DNA of 64,000 nucleotides from an uncultured Lachnospira sp. (GTDB lineage Bacteria > Bacillota > Clostridia > Lachnospirales > Lachnospiraceae): assembly GCA_910589305.1 (NCBI GenBank), contig CAJUTV010000004.1, positions 141,990 through 205,989 on the forward strand, read 5' to 3'. Positions 23,810-32,979 of this stretch are shown here, piece after piece. Below the pieces are notes generated by a model. That model was not told the DNA's origin and did not search any database. It saw nothing but the letters and a program-made list of their open reading frames with translations. Both the position numbers and the translations under genes were made by a program. Numbering within the stretch: the stretch's first letter is position 1; every line of letters starts with the position of its first letter.

Positions 23810-24901
23810 ATGAATGATTTTGAGGATGATTATAATATAGAAGAAATAGCCAGACAAAAAGCAAGAAGACGAAAAAGACATGCTATGAAAATGAAAAGGC
23901 TAAGGCAAAAAAGATTAAGAAAAATTAAAGCTTTTCTATTTTTGATATTCGTTGTTTTTATCGTTTGTGTTTCTGGCGTTGTGGGGATGATTCGCGGCGG
24001 TGACAGCGAACTTAAAGATTCCATTAATGAGAGAGAAACGTTACAAGTAGCGGTAGATAATATAAAAAATCAAGATACAATACAGCAAACAACGATGTCA
24101 AAAGTGGAAAAGAGCAGTAATTATACCAATATTGACAGTGAAAAAATAAATTCTCCTTATATTTCTTTAATTGATGTGAAAAATAATCAATTGATTGCTG
24201 GCAGAGAAAGTGAGACAAAAATATATCCAGCATCGATGACAAAAGTTATGACATTGATAGTAGCAGTAGAAAATGTTAAGAATAAAAATGCTTCTTATAC
24301 ATTTGCATTTGAGATGTTAAACCGATTATTTTTAGAGGATGCATCCGTTGCTGGATTTTTAGAAAATGAAACGATTGATTTTAACGAATTGCTCTATGGA
24401 TTGATTCTTCCTTCAGGGGCAGAGGCAGCAGAAGGGCTTGCAGAGCTTATAGCGGGCAGTCAAGATGCGTTTGTGGAATTGATGAATAAAAAATGTGACG
24501 AGCTTGGACTGAGCAATACACATTTTATGAATGTATCTGGATTATATGATGATAATCAATATACAACATGTACAGAGATGGCAATGATAATGAATTATGC
24601 AATGAAAAATCCAGAATGTGCCAAAGTTCTGTCAACGTACCAATATACAACAAAAACTACAGAACAGCATCCAGAAGGTATTTTACTGACAAGTACAATG
24701 TTTAGCAGAATGTATGGAACAGAAGTTGAGGGCGTAACGATTACAGCAGGTAAGACAGGATATACAAATGAGGCGGGACACTGTATGGTAAGTTATGCGA
24801 CAAAAGATAATAATTCTTATATATGTGTTACTGCCTATGCTGGAAATAAATGGCATTCAATATTTGATTCCTTTGAGATTTATGGGAATTATTTACCATA
24901 A
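23810..24901 (+). CDS. Serine-type D-Ala-D-Ala carboxypeptidase (PBP5/DacA family)
   Basis: 363 residues. A short basic cytoplasmic tail rich in Arg/Lys and a single signal-anchor TM (about residues 38-60) are followed by the peptidase S11 domain outside the membrane. The SxxK motif is YPASMTKVMTL (Ser142, Lys145) and the KTG motif is TAGKTGYTNEAG. The middle motif reads LPSGAEAAEGLA, so Ala replaces the Asn of SxN. Loss of this Asn is seen in some clostridial S11 proteins; its effect here is untested. It trims pentapeptide side chains of peptidoglycan. ATG 23810 with GGGG upstream is preferred over TTG 23786. Confidence 0.85.
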   Translation: MNDFEDDYNIEEIARQKARRRKRHAMKMKRLRQKRLRKIKAFLFLIFVVFIVCVSGVVGMIRGGDSELKDSINERETLQVAVDNIKNQDTIQQTTMSKVEKSSNYTNIDSEKINSPYISLIDVKNNQLIAGRESETKIYPASMTKVMTLIVAVENVKNKNASYTFAFEMLNRLFLEDASVAGFLENETIDFNELLYGLILPSGAEAAEGLAELIAGSQDAFVELMNKKCDELGLSNTHFMNVSGLYDDNQYTTCTEMAMIMNYAMKNPECAKVLSTYQYTTKTTEQHPEGILLTSTMFSRMYGTEVEGVTITAGKTGYTNEAGHCMVSYATKDNNSYICVTAYAGNKWHSIFDSFEIYGNYLP

Positions 24902-24964
24902 ATAATTTTGTGAATACGGCACATAATAACATCAAGATAACGTAGATGTTTTCAGGGCAACAAA

Positions 24965-24999
24965 TGCTGTCTTGATAGGTCTATGTTATCAAGACAGCA
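24965..24999. other. Perfect 13-bp inverted repeat before the spore-protein gene
   Basis: TGCTGTCTTGATA (24965-24977) and TATCAAGACAGCA (24987-24999) with a 9-base loop. No T-run follows, so it may be a terminator of weak type or a stabilising 3' hairpin for the carboxypeptidase mRNA. Confidence 0.65.
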
Positions 25000-25067
25000 A
25001 GAATGTTGTCAAATATAGCTTTTGTCAATAAAAGTTAACAAAATGAAACTTTTTAGGAGGTGTTATT

Positions 25068-25274
25068 ATGGCAAACTATTCATCAAACAGTAAAACTAAG
25101 GGAGAGGCTAAGAGCGCATTAGACAAGTTCAAAATGGAAGTAGCTTCTGAGATTGGTGTAAACCTTAAAGAAGGTTATAATGGTGACCTTACAGCTGCTG
25201 AAGCTGGTTCAGTAGGTGGTAATATGGTTAAGAAGATGATTCAAAGACAGGAAGAGCAGATGTCTGGTAAGTAA
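25068..25274 (+). CDS. Small acid-soluble spore protein, alpha/beta type
   Basis: 68 residues. SASPs coat and protect DNA in the dormant spore. The GPR protease site is visible as KFKMEVASEIGV, and the second conserved region is GYNGDLTAAEAGSVGGNMVK; together these define the alpha/beta family. TTAGGAGGTG precedes the ATG. It is a monocistron between a hairpin and a strong terminator and is presumably transcribed by SigG in the forespore; I could not identify a confident SigG promoter by eye. It shows that the organism sporulates or descends from a spore former. Confidence 0.95.
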   Translation: MANYSSNSKTKGEAKSALDKFKMEVASEIGVNLKEGYNGDLTAAEAGSVGGNMVKKMIQRQEEQMSGK

Positions 25275-25314
25275 TTAAAACAATTTAATAACTTATATCT
25301 ATCTTCAATATGTT

Positions 25315-25345
25315 GGCTGTAGTGCTTTTGCACTACAGCCTTTTT
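25315..25345 (+). terminator. Intrinsic terminator of the spore-protein gene
   Basis: GGCTGTAGTGC TTTT GCACTACAGCC TTTTT: perfect 11-bp stem and T5. Confidence 0.93.
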
Positions 25346-25446
25346 GTGCAGTCTTATACAGAGCAAATGTATTATTAAAGTGATATATGGGGTGTATGGC
25401 AAGTGAGGGAAGTAAACATTCCTGTTTGATTTTTTATAAATATATG

Positions 25447-25476
25447 TTGTCAACAAAGGAATGGGTGTGATATAAT
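25447..25476 (+). promoter_or_regulatory. Probable promoter of tig
   Basis: TTGTCA (25447-25452), 18-bp spacer, TATAAT (25471-25476), about 75 bp before the tig start. Confidence 0.6.
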
Positions 25477-25559
25477 GGCAACAGTTGTGCTGTGACATTT
25501 GAAGAAAGTCCAAAACAAAGATAAAAAACGAGTGAATTATATGAAAGGAAAAATTTATA

Positions 25560-26855
25560 ATGAGTTGTAAGGTAGAACAATTAGAAGAAAAAAATATGGT
25601 TAAACTTGTAATAGAAGTTTCAACAGAGACATTTGAGACAGGTTTAAATAAAGCATACAATAAAAATAAGAACAAGATTAATGTGCCAGGTTTTAGAAAA
25701 GGTAAAGCTCCACGTAAAATGATAGAAAAGTTATATGGAGAGAGCTTTTTCTTTGAAGAAGCAGCCAATATGATTATTCCAGATGCTTATGCAGAGGCAT
25801 TTGAGGAGAGCGGACTTGATATTGTTTCACAGCCTAAAATTGACGTTGTTCAGCTAGAACAAGGAAAGCCATTTATATTTGAAGCACAAGTTGCCGTAAG
25901 ACCAGAGGTTGAATTGGGACAATATAAGGGCGTTGAAATTTCAAAGGTAGATTCTGAAGTTACAGATGCAGATATAGAGGAAGAATTAAAGAAGGTTCAA
26001 GAGCAAAATTCAAGAATTGTTACAATTGAAGACAGAGCTGTTCAAGATGGGGATATGACCGTTATTGACTTTGAGGGATTTATTGATGGCGTGGCATTTG
26101 ACGGCGGAAAAGGTGACAATTATCCTTTGACAATAGGTTCTCATTCTTTTATTGATAATTTTGAGGAGCAGCTTATTGGCATGAATATTGGCGATGAGAA
26201 AGAGGTTCAGGTTACATTTCCAGACAATTATCATGCAGAAAATCTTAAGGGCAAGCCTGCTGTGTTTAAAGTAAAAATCAATGAGATTAAGGAAAAATTA
26301 CTTCCTGATTTAGATGATGATTTTGCAAGTGATGTCTCTGATTTTGACACATTAGATGAGTATAAAGAAGAGTTAAAGAAAACTATTGGTGAGAAAAAAG
26401 AGAGCGAAGCAAAGACAAAGAAGCAAAATGAAGCTGTTGACAAGGCAGTTGAAAATTCAAAAATGGACATTCCAAGCGCAATGATAGATACACAGGTGCA
26501 AAGAATGGTTGAAGATTTTTCACAAAGACTCCAGCAACAAGGACTTACGATTGAGCAATATTTTCAATATACAGGTCTTACACCAGATAAAATTATTGGC
26601 GATATGAAGCCTGAGGCAGAGAGAAGAATTAAAAATAGTCTGGTGCTTACTGCTGTAGCAAAGGCAGAGAACATAGAAATTTCAGATGATGAGTACGAAG
26701 AAGAGTTAAAGAAGATGGCAGAAGCTTATCATATGGAAGTTGATAAGATTAAAGAATTAACTGGAGAAGAGCAGGCTGGACAGATTAAAGAAGATATGAA
26801 AATTCAAAAAGCTGTTGAGCTTATTACAAATGCTGCTGTTGAGAAAGCAGATTAA
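25560..26855 (+). CDS. tig: Trigger factor, ribosome-associated chaperone
   Basis: 431 residues. The ribosome-binding signature GFRKGKAPRKMIE is at about residues 40-52. The FKBP-type prolyl isomerase domain (about 150-240) shows DGDMTVIDFEGFIDGVAFDG, YPLTIGSHSFIDNFEEQLIG and VTFPDNYHAENLKGKPAVFK. The helical C-terminal chaperone domain is rich in Lys/Glu. It binds nascent chains at the exit tunnel. tig-clpP-clpX is a conserved order, here with intergenic gaps of 121 and 19 bp. Confidence 0.95.
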   Translation: MSCKVEQLEEKNMVKLVIEVSTETFETGLNKAYNKNKNKINVPGFRKGKAPRKMIEKLYGESFFFEEAANMIIPDAYAEAFEESGLDIVSQPKIDVVQLEQGKPFIFEAQVAVRPEVELGQYKGVEISKVDSEVTDADIEEELKKVQEQNSRIVTIEDRAVQDGDMTVIDFEGFIDGVAFDGGKGDNYPLTIGSHSFIDNFEEQLIGMNIGDEKEVQVTFPDNYHAENLKGKPAVFKVKINEIKEKLLPDLDDDFASDVSDFDTLDEYKEELKKTIGEKKESEAKTKKQNEAVDKAVENSKMDIPSAMIDTQVQRMVEDFSQRLQQQGLTIEQYFQYTGLTPDKIIGDMKPEAERRIKNSLVLTAVAKAENIEISDDEYEEELKKMAEAYHMEVDKIKELTGEEQAGQIKEDMKIQKAVELITNAAVEKAD

Positions 26856-26875
26856 TATTGATTGTACGTAGAGGA

Positions 26876-26901
26876 CTTGTGCCTGCATATGCAGGCACAA
26901 G
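26876..26901. terminator. 26-bp perfect palindrome between tig and clpP
   Basis: CTTGTGCCTGCAT and ATGCAGGCACAAG are exact reverse complements with no extra loop; the cruciform or hairpin would close with a 4-base turn. Only ATTTCTG follows, so it is a weak terminator or an mRNA stability element separating tig from clpP. Confidence 0.65.
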
Positions 26902-26976
26902 ATTTCTGTATATATTTTGGTAAGTGGTTAATAAATTTATAAAGTAATGGAAATGATGTAGAAATGGAGGATTAGT

Positions 26977-27561
26977 ATGAGTTTAATACCTTATGTTGTT
27001 GAGCAAAATAGTCGTGGAGAAAGGTCTTATGATATCTATTCAAGATTATTAAAAGACCGGATTGTCTTTTTAGGTGAAGAAGTCAATGATGTATCAGCAA
27101 ATATTGTTATTGCACAGTTACTATTTTTGGAAGCAGAAGACCCATCAAAAGATATTCATATGTATATCAATAGTCCGGGTGGTTCTGTATCAGCAGGTTT
27201 TGCCATTTATGATACCATGCAGTATATTAAGTGTGATGTGTCAACAATATGTATGGGTATGGCTGCAAGTATGGGAGCCTTTTTGTTAGCCGGCGGCGCA
27301 AAAGGAAAGCGATTGGCATTGCCTAATGCAGAAATTATGATTCATCAGCCTTCAGGCGGTGCTAGAGGACAGGAGACTGAAATTAGAATTGTTGCAGAAA
27401 ATATCTTAAAGACACGTAATAAATTAAATGAAATTCTTGCTGCTAACACAGGAAAGTCAATAGAAGAGATTGCGCGTGATACAGAACGAGATAATTATAT
27501 GACTGCATCAGAAGCTTTGGAGTATGGATTGATAGATAGCATAGTAGAAAAGAGAGCATAA
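26977..27561 (+). CDS. clpP: ClpP protease subunit
   Basis: 194 residues, serine protease forming the tetradecameric chamber of ClpXP and ClpAP. The catalytic Ser lies in MGMAASMGAFLLAGG, the His in IMIHQPSGGARGQ and the Asp in a TERDNYMTASEA segment. The oxyanion region is YINSPGGSVSAG. The N-terminus MSLIPYVVEQNSRGERSYDI is standard. TGGAGGATTAGT precedes the start. It is followed by clpX after 19 bp. With the ClpA at 17502 it can serve both unfoldases. Confidence 0.96.
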   Translation: MSLIPYVVEQNSRGERSYDIYSRLLKDRIVFLGEEVNDVSANIVIAQLLFLEAEDPSKDIHMYINSPGGSVSAGFAIYDTMQYIKCDVSTICMGMAASMGAFLLAGGAKGKRLALPNAEIMIHQPSGGARGQETEIRIVAENILKTRNKLNEILAANTGKSIEEIARDTERDNYMTASEALEYGLIDSIVEKRA

Positions 27562-27580
27562 TATCAGTTAGGAGTAAAGA

Positions 27581-28855
27581 ATGGTTGGAAAGAATATGAA
27601 TGAAATACTTAGATGTTCATTCTGTAATAAATCTCAAAATCAAGTAAGAAAGCTTATAGCAGGGCTTGATGGAACATATATTTGTGATAAATGTGTAAGT
27701 ATATGTGAAGAAATCCTTGATGAAGAGTTGTATAATGAAGATGATGACGACAGTATATATGGTGACTTAGATTTAGACATCAATTTATTAAAGCCAAAAG
27801 AAATAAAAGAATTTCTTGATGAGTATGTAGTAGGTCAAGACACTGCCAAAAAAGTATTATCCGTAGCTGTTTATAATCATTATAAGAGGATTCTTTCAGG
27901 CAGAAAAGTAGATGTGGAATTACAAAAGAGTAATATATTAATGTTAGGACCTACGGGTTCAGGTAAAACATTTTTGGCTCAAAATCTTGCTAGAATTTTA
28001 AATGTGCCATTTGCCATTGCCGATGCAACCACTCTTACAGAGGCGGGTTATGTAGGTGAAGATGTAGAAAATATCCTTTTAAAGGTTATTCAATCGGCAG
28101 AGTATGATGTTGAAAAAGCACAGTATGGCATTGTATATATTGATGAGATAGATAAGATAACTAAAAAGTCAGAAAATGTATCAATAACAAGAGATGTATC
28201 TGGCGAGGGTGTTCAGCAGGCATTGCTTAAAATTCTTGAAGGAACGGTTGCTTCTGTTCCGCCACAGGGAGGAAGAAAACATCCGCAACAGGAATTGATA
28301 CCAATTGATACCACCAATATTTTATTTATTTGCGGCGGAGCATTTGATGGTTTAGAAAAAATTATTGAGTCCAGAATGGATAAAAGTTCTATCGGATTTA
28401 ATGCACAGATTAAAGAAAAAAAGGATGCCAATGTAGGGGAGATGTTTTCTCAAGTACTTCCGCAAGACCTTATTAAATATGGCTTAATACCAGAGTTTGT
28501 AGGGCGAGTTCCTGTTGTTGTCTCTTTGGATTCATTAGATGAAGAGGCGCTTGTGCGTATTTTAAAGGAGCCAAAAAATGCGATTATTAAACAGTATAAA
28601 GCATTGTTTTCACTAGATGAGGTTGACCTCGATTTTACAAATGATGCTATTATTGCTGTTGCAAAAAAGAGTTTTGAACGTAAGACTGGCGCAAGAGGTT
28701 TAAGGTCTATCTTGGAAAATGTAATGAATGATATTATGTATACCATTCCTTCTGATAATACTATTGCAAAGTGTATTATCACAAAAGAAGCCGTTGAGGG
28801 AACAGCAAAGCCGTTGATTGAGTATAGAACAGATATCGTAGGGAAAGAAGCATAA
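27581..28855 (+). CDS. clpX: ClpX, AAA+ unfoldase
   Basis: 424 residues. The N-terminal zinc-binding domain reads LRCSFCNKSQNQVRKLIAG and YICDKCVSICEEIL (four Cys). Walker A is GPTGSGKTFLAQ and Walker B IVYIDEIDKI. The ClpP-docking loop carries SSIGFNAQI with the IGF tripeptide. Sensor segments QELIPIDTTNILFICGGAF and GLIPEFVGRVPV are typical. It unfolds tagged proteins for ClpP. AGGAG lies 8 bases before ATG 27581; ATG 27596 would shorten it by five residues. Confidence 0.96.
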   Translation: MVGKNMNEILRCSFCNKSQNQVRKLIAGLDGTYICDKCVSICEEILDEELYNEDDDDSIYGDLDLDINLLKPKEIKEFLDEYVVGQDTAKKVLSVAVYNHYKRILSGRKVDVELQKSNILMLGPTGSGKTFLAQNLARILNVPFAIADATTLTEAGYVGEDVENILLKVIQSAEYDVEKAQYGIVYIDEIDKITKKSENVSITRDVSGEGVQQALLKILEGTVASVPPQGGRKHPQQELIPIDTTNILFICGGAFDGLEKIIESRMDKSSIGFNAQIKEKKDANVGEMFSQVLPQDLIKYGLIPEFVGRVPVVVSLDSLDEEALVRILKEPKNAIIKQYKALFSLDEVDLDFTNDAIIAVAKKSFERKTGARGLRSILENVMNDIMYTIPSDNTIAKCIITKEAVEGTAKPLIEYRTDIVGKEA

Positions 28856-28856
28856 G

Positions 28857-28917
28857 ATTAAAAATTTTAATTTTCAATCTTATTAGCTGCTCCTAAAAGT
28901 TAGTCGCAGCATGGAGG
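28857..28917 (+). promoter_or_regulatory. Two-hairpin 5' leader ending at the Shine-Dalgarno (engB copy)
   Basis: AGATTAAAAATT...CAATCT forms hairpin 1. GCTGC (28886-28890) pairs with GCAGC (28906-28910) as hairpin 2, directly before TGGAGG (28912-28917). TTAGCTGCTCCTAAAA and GCAGCATGGAGGCTAAA parallel the NUDIX and aat leaders. Confidence 0.5.
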
Positions 28918-28923
28918 CTAAAG

Positions 28924-29514
28924 ATGGTTATAAAAAAAGTAAATCTGGATATTGTTATTGGTGTCACAAGTAAGATTCCAGAAACGACCATGATGGAAGT
29001 TGCTTTTGCAGGCAAATCAAATGTAGGAAAATCCTCACTGATTAATGCTTTAATCAATCGAAAATCATATGCAAGGACATCATCACAGCCAGGCAAGACA
29101 CAAACGATTAATTATTATAATATTAATGATAGTATGTATCTTGTTGATTTACCAGGTTATGGGTATGCAAATGCCAGTGAAGCTATCAAAGCGAAATGGG
29201 GCAAAATGGTTGAAAAATACTTAAAAAGCTCCCATTCGCTAAAGCAAATTTTTCTTCTTATAGATATTCGGCATAATCCTTCAGCAAATGATGTAATGAT
29301 GTATCAATGGATTATAAGCAATGGATATCGACCAGTTATTATTGCCACAAAGATGGATAAGCTGAAAAGAAGCCAGATTGATAAGCATGTGAAAGAGATT
29401 AAAATAGGGCTTGGTATGGAAAAAGATGATTTGCTTATCCCTGTTTCATCAGAGACAAAGCAAAACATCGATAAAATATGGGAATATGTTGAAACATTGA
29501 ATGTATCAGAATAA
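28924..29514 (+). CDS. engB: EngB/YsxC ribosome-biogenesis GTPase
   Basis: 196 residues. G1 is FAGKSNVGKSSLINAL, G3 is VDLPGYGYANAS, G4 is IATKMDKLKRSQ and G5 is near IPVSSETKQNI. EngB acts in late assembly of the 50S subunit and is usually essential. tig-clpP-clpX-(lon)-engB is a conserved Firmicutes order; lon is missing here. A hairpin leader separates it from clpX, so expression is probably adjusted independently. Converges with the DUF4364 gene 10 bp away. Confidence 0.95.
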   Translation: MVIKKVNLDIVIGVTSKIPETTMMEVAFAGKSNVGKSSLINALINRKSYARTSSQPGKTQTINYYNINDSMYLVDLPGYGYANASEAIKAKWGKMVEKYLKSSHSLKQIFLLIDIRHNPSANDVMMYQWIISNGYRPVIIATKMDKLKRSQIDKHVKEIKIGLGMEKDDLLIPVSSETKQNIDKIWEYVETLNVSE

Positions 29515-29524
29515 CAAAGAATCA

Positions 29525-30043
29525 TTATTTTATTTGCATCAAATGTTTCATAACAAATTCGTATATATCAGCACTTGAATTTTTCCAATTTGCACACATA
29601 ACATCGGCTTGATGTTCAAGAGGAACGCTAATATTTAGTTCAATTAAATTGGTATTACCTTCTTTTACCATACAATGGACGATATAATCACCGTCTGTTG
29701 TCCGATGGTAATCGGAGGTTGTGCCAATTTCTTTTTTTAATTCATAGTGATGTTCCACTAAGTAAGAATTGATATCTTCTTTTACTTCAATTGATAATTT
29801 ATTTGAAAAAAAGGTTATTGTTTCCATCGCTTCATCCGTTAATACATACTGTGTGCTGTTTCTATGTATCATTTCACGGATAAAGTTATCAGCAAGTAAA
29901 GAGTTAATAGCTTCTTGTATGGTGAAATAAGTCGTATATTGTTTTTCCAAAAAAAAGTTTGTTATTTGTGTATTTGATAATGGAAAACTGACTTTATTTA
30001 ACATGTAAAGAATCATAAGTTTGTAAAGAGTTTTCGTATCCAT
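29525..30043 (-). CDS. DUF4364-family protein, winged-helix-like
   Basis: 172 residues of the clostridial DUF4364 family. The N-terminal half is a winged-helix fold: LYKLMILYMLNKVSFPLSNT, QITNFFLEK, TIQEAINSLLADNFIREM and STQYVLTDEAMETITFF. The C-terminal half carries the conserved YIVHCMVKEGNTNLIELNIS and NWKNSSADIYEFVM strands. It is probably a DNA-binding regulator; targets are unknown. Located 50 bp downstream of malic enzyme on the minus strand and probably co-transcribed with it. Confidence 0.82.
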   Translation of the reverse strand: MDTKTLYKLMILYMLNKVSFPLSNTQITNFFLEKQYTTYFTIQEAINSLLADNFIREMIHRNSTQYVLTDEAMETITFFSNKLSIEVKEDINSYLVEHHYELKKEIGTTSDYHRTTDGDYIVHCMVKEGNTNLIELNISVPLEHQADVMCANWKNSSADIYEFVMKHLMQIK

Positions 30044-30093
30044 ATCGTAGTATATTTTTCCTTATATGATGTGATTAATATTTGTCGAAACAT

Positions 30094-31245
30094 TTAATTG
30101 ATATGTTCCATGACTGCTTTGCTTACCACATCTGCCACGCGTGGGTCAAATGCTTCAGGCAAAATATTTGTATCACTGAGTTCATCATCGGACAGTAAGC
30201 CAGCAATAGCAGTTGCTGCGGCAAGCTTCATTTCTTCTGTAATCTGTTTTGCATGTCCTTCTAATGCACCTTTGAATATTCCTGGAAATGCAATCACATT
30301 ATTTACTTGATTTGGAAAATCAGAGCGTCCTGTTCCAACAATTCTTGCGCCGGCAGCTTTTGCAACATCAGGCATAATTTCAGGTACAGGATTAGCCATT
30401 GCAAAAAGAATAGCATCTTGATTCATTGTAGAAACCATTTCAGATGTAACAATATTAGGGGCAGATACACCGACAAAGATATCGGCACCAACAAGTGCAT
30501 CAGCAAGGGAACCCGTCTTATTTTCAAGGTTGGTCAAATCCATCATCGTCTCTTGCATCCAGTTTAAACCTTCACTATTTTTAGAAAGGATACCCATCTT
30601 ATCACACATCGTAATATGTTTAAATCCATAGGAAAGAAGCAGTTTTGTTATGGCAATGCCAGCAGAACCTGCACCATTGACAACAACTTTACAATCTTCT
30701 TTACACTTTTTAGTCACTTTAAGACTGTTGATTATTCCTGCTAAAACAACAATAGCAGTGCCATGCTGGTCATCGTGGAAAACAGGAATATCTAACATCG
30801 TTTTTAAGCGTTCTTCAATTTCAAAACATCTTGGTGCAGATATATCTTCCAGATTAATTCCACCAAAAGCAGGTGCAATATGTACAATGGTTTTGATAAT
30901 TTCTTCTGTGTCTTGTGTGTCAAGACAAATTGGTACAGCATTGACGCCGCCAAAGGATTTAAAAAGAACGGATTTTCCTTCCATCACAGGCATAGCGGCA
31001 TAGGCACCAATATTTCCAAGACCAAGTACAGCACTTCCATCCGACACAACAGCAATAGTGTTTGATTTAATGGTATATTTATAAGCAGCTGATTTATCTT
31101 GGGCAATTATTTTACAAGGTTCTGCAACACCTGGTGTATAAGCAAGTGCCAAGTCCTGTCTTGTAGCAATAGTCATTTTAGGTGTAGTCTCAAATTTTCC
31201 ATTCCATTCTTCATGGAGTGCAATAGCTTTTTCTGCATTTGTCAT
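30094..31245 (-). CDS. Malic enzyme (NAD(P)-dependent malate decarboxylating)
   Basis: 383 residues, the short bacterial type without a phosphotransacetylase domain. It converts malate to pyruvate and CO2 with reduction of NAD(P). Signature segments: LALAYTPGVAEPCK, VSDGSAVLGLGNIGAYAAMP, VMEGKSVLFKSFGGV, the metal site NLEDISAPRCFEIE and PVFHDDQHGTAIV, the dinucleotide fold VVVNGAGSAGIA, and FAMANPVPEI. Cofactor preference is not decidable by eye. GAAAGGAAA precedes the start with a somewhat long gap. Divergent from rho, sharing a 303-bp control region. Confidence 0.92.
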   Translation of the reverse strand: MTNAEKAIALHEEWNGKFETTPKMTIATRQDLALAYTPGVAEPCKIIAQDKSAAYKYTIKSNTIAVVSDGSAVLGLGNIGAYAAMPVMEGKSVLFKSFGGVNAVPICLDTQDTEEIIKTIVHIAPAFGGINLEDISAPRCFEIEERLKTMLDIPVFHDDQHGTAIVVLAGIINSLKVTKKCKEDCKVVVNGAGSAGIAITKLLLSYGFKHITMCDKMGILSKNSEGLNWMQETMMDLTNLENKTGSLADALVGADIFVGVSAPNIVTSEMVSTMNQDAILFAMANPVPEIMPDVAKAAGARIVGTGRSDFPNQVNNVIAFPGIFKGALEGHAKQITEEMKLAAATAIAGLLSDDELSDTNILPEAFDPRVADVVSKAVMEHIN

Positions 31246-31548
31246 AATAGTTGATTTCCTTTCAATGTAAACTTTTATAATAGTATAAATTTTAACATAA
31301 AAAATTGCGCTTTGGCTACTTATTATAGCACAGCTGTAGAAAAAAATCTATTTGAATTTTGGACAAAATGGTGTATAATAAATTTGATTCCACGAGGGTG
31401 GTGGATTTAATTCTTAATACGAGTTCAGTATGATATCCCTTAATTATTTTAAAATTTAAGATTTATAAAACAGAAAAATAGCTAAACAAGATTTAGTCAG
31501 CAAGTTTGTGCTTATGGTTTGCAGGTTGAGTAAGAATGGAGGACTTTT
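31246..31548. promoter_or_regulatory. Divergent control region of malic enzyme and rho
   Basis: No gene. The rho promoter is probably TTGAAT (31352-31357), 16-bp spacer, TATAAT (31374-31379). This leaves a leader of about 165 nt that includes TCCAC GAGGGTG GTGGA (hairpin near 31389). It ends in TTTGCAGGTTGAGTAAGAAT before GGAGG; the last stretch is almost repeated at 5783-5806. A long leader fits the known autoregulation of rho. Confidence 0.5.
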
Positions 31549-32979
31549 ATGAGAGAAAAGCTAGAAACATTATCGCTTGTTGTTTTACGAGAGTTTGCAA
31601 AAGATAAAAAGTTAAAAAATATTTCTTCAATGAGAAAGGCTGAATTAATTGATGCATTAATTGCCGTATCGGAGCAGGAAAAGCAAGAGGAGGAAGAGGC
31701 AGATAAACAGCATGAAATAAAAGAAGAAAAGGCAGTTGAGAATGAGAAGGAAAAGAAAGTTGTTAAGAGTGAGACAAAGGTGAATGGCGGCGAAAAAAGT
31801 GAACAGGGAATCCAAACTCAACAGGCATTAGGCTATTCTCATCAACAGGCAGCAGTACAAGAGATTGCAAATGGAATACTGGAAGTTATGTCAGAGGGAT
31901 ATGGATTTATACGTTGTGAAAATTTTTTGCCTGGTGATAATGATGTATATGTATCACCATCACAAATAAGGAAGTTTAATCTTAAAACAGGGGATTTTAT
32001 AAAAGGACCAAAAAGACCAAAAAATCAAGGAGAGAAATTTTCGGCATTGATGTATCTTGAATCAGTAAGTGGCATGAGTCCTGCTGAGGCGACTAAAAGA
32101 CCATCATTTGAAAGCCTTACACCAATATTTCCTAATGAGAGAATACATATAGAAAAAAATAGCAGCACAGTTGCTATGAGAGTTGTTGATTTGATTTGTC
32201 CAATTGGAAAAGGACAAAGAGGTATGATTGTATCACAGCCAAAGTCTGGAAAAACTACACTTTTAAAGCAAATAGCCAACGCAATTACAAAGAACAATCC
32301 AGAGATGCATTTGATGATACTGCTTATAGACGAGCGACCAGAGGAAGTAACAGATATAAAAGAATCCATTATTGGTGATAATGTGGAAGTGATTTATTCA
32401 ACGTTTGACGAATTGCCAGAACGGCATAAAAGAGTGTCTGAGATGGTTATTGAGCGCGCTAAAAGGCTGGTAGAAAATAAAAAAGATGTCATTATACTTT
32501 TAGATAGCATAACAAGACTAGCAAGAGCCTATAATCTTACAGTTCAGGCTAGCGGAAGGACGCTTTCAGGCGGTTTAGACCCCGCAGCACTTCATATGCC
32601 TAAGCGGTTTTTTGGTGCTGCCAGAAATATGCGTGAAGGCGGAAGTCTTACCATACTTGCCACTGCATTGGTTGAGACAGGCAGTAAGATGGATGATGTG
32701 GTGTTTGAAGAGTTTAAGGGAACAGGAAATATGGAGTTGGTATTAGATAGGAAGCTTTCGGAAAAAAGAGTGTTTCCAGCCATCAATGTTGCGAAATCAG
32801 GAACAAGAAGAGATGATTTGCTTTTAAATAAAGATGAAAAACAAGCAGTTGATATTATTCATAAAGCACTGAGCGGTTTAAAGGCAGATGAGGCAGCAGA
32901 GAGGGTGCTTGATTTATTTAGCAAAACCCATAATAATAATGAGTTTGTGCAAATTGTATGCAAAAATAAACATATATAG
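31549..32979 (+). CDS. rho: Transcription termination factor Rho
   Basis: 476 residues. The N-terminal Rho_N helix bundle (LSLVVLREFAKDKKLKNIS, KAELIDALI) is followed by a charged Lys/Glu-rich insert (about residues 44-90). The RNA-binding cold-shock domain comes next: GYGFIRCENFLPGDNDVYVS, SQIRKFNLKTGD. The ATPase has Walker A IVSQPKSGKTTLLKQ, Walker B DVIILLDSITRLARAYN and the Q/R-loop region SGRTLSGGLDPAALHMPKRF. The hexamer translocates along RNA and ends transcription. The insert is common in clostridial Rho. First gene of the rho-rpmE-yqhQ-prmC-prfA group. Confidence 0.96.
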   Translation: MREKLETLSLVVLREFAKDKKLKNISSMRKAELIDALIAVSEQEKQEEEEADKQHEIKEEKAVENEKEKKVVKSETKVNGGEKSEQGIQTQQALGYSHQQAAVQEIANGILEVMSEGYGFIRCENFLPGDNDVYVSPSQIRKFNLKTGDFIKGPKRPKNQGEKFSALMYLESVSGMSPAEATKRPSFESLTPIFPNERIHIEKNSSTVAMRVVDLICPIGKGQRGMIVSQPKSGKTTLLKQIANAITKNNPEMHLMILLIDERPEEVTDIKESIIGDNVEVIYSTFDELPERHKRVSEMVIERAKRLVENKKDVIILLDSITRLARAYNLTVQASGRTLSGGLDPAALHMPKRFFGAARNMREGGSLTILATALVETGSKMDDVVFEEFKGTGNMELVLDRKLSEKRVFPAINVAKSGTRRDDLLLNKDEKQAVDIIHKALSGLKADEAAERVLDLFSKTHNNNEFVQIVCKNKHI

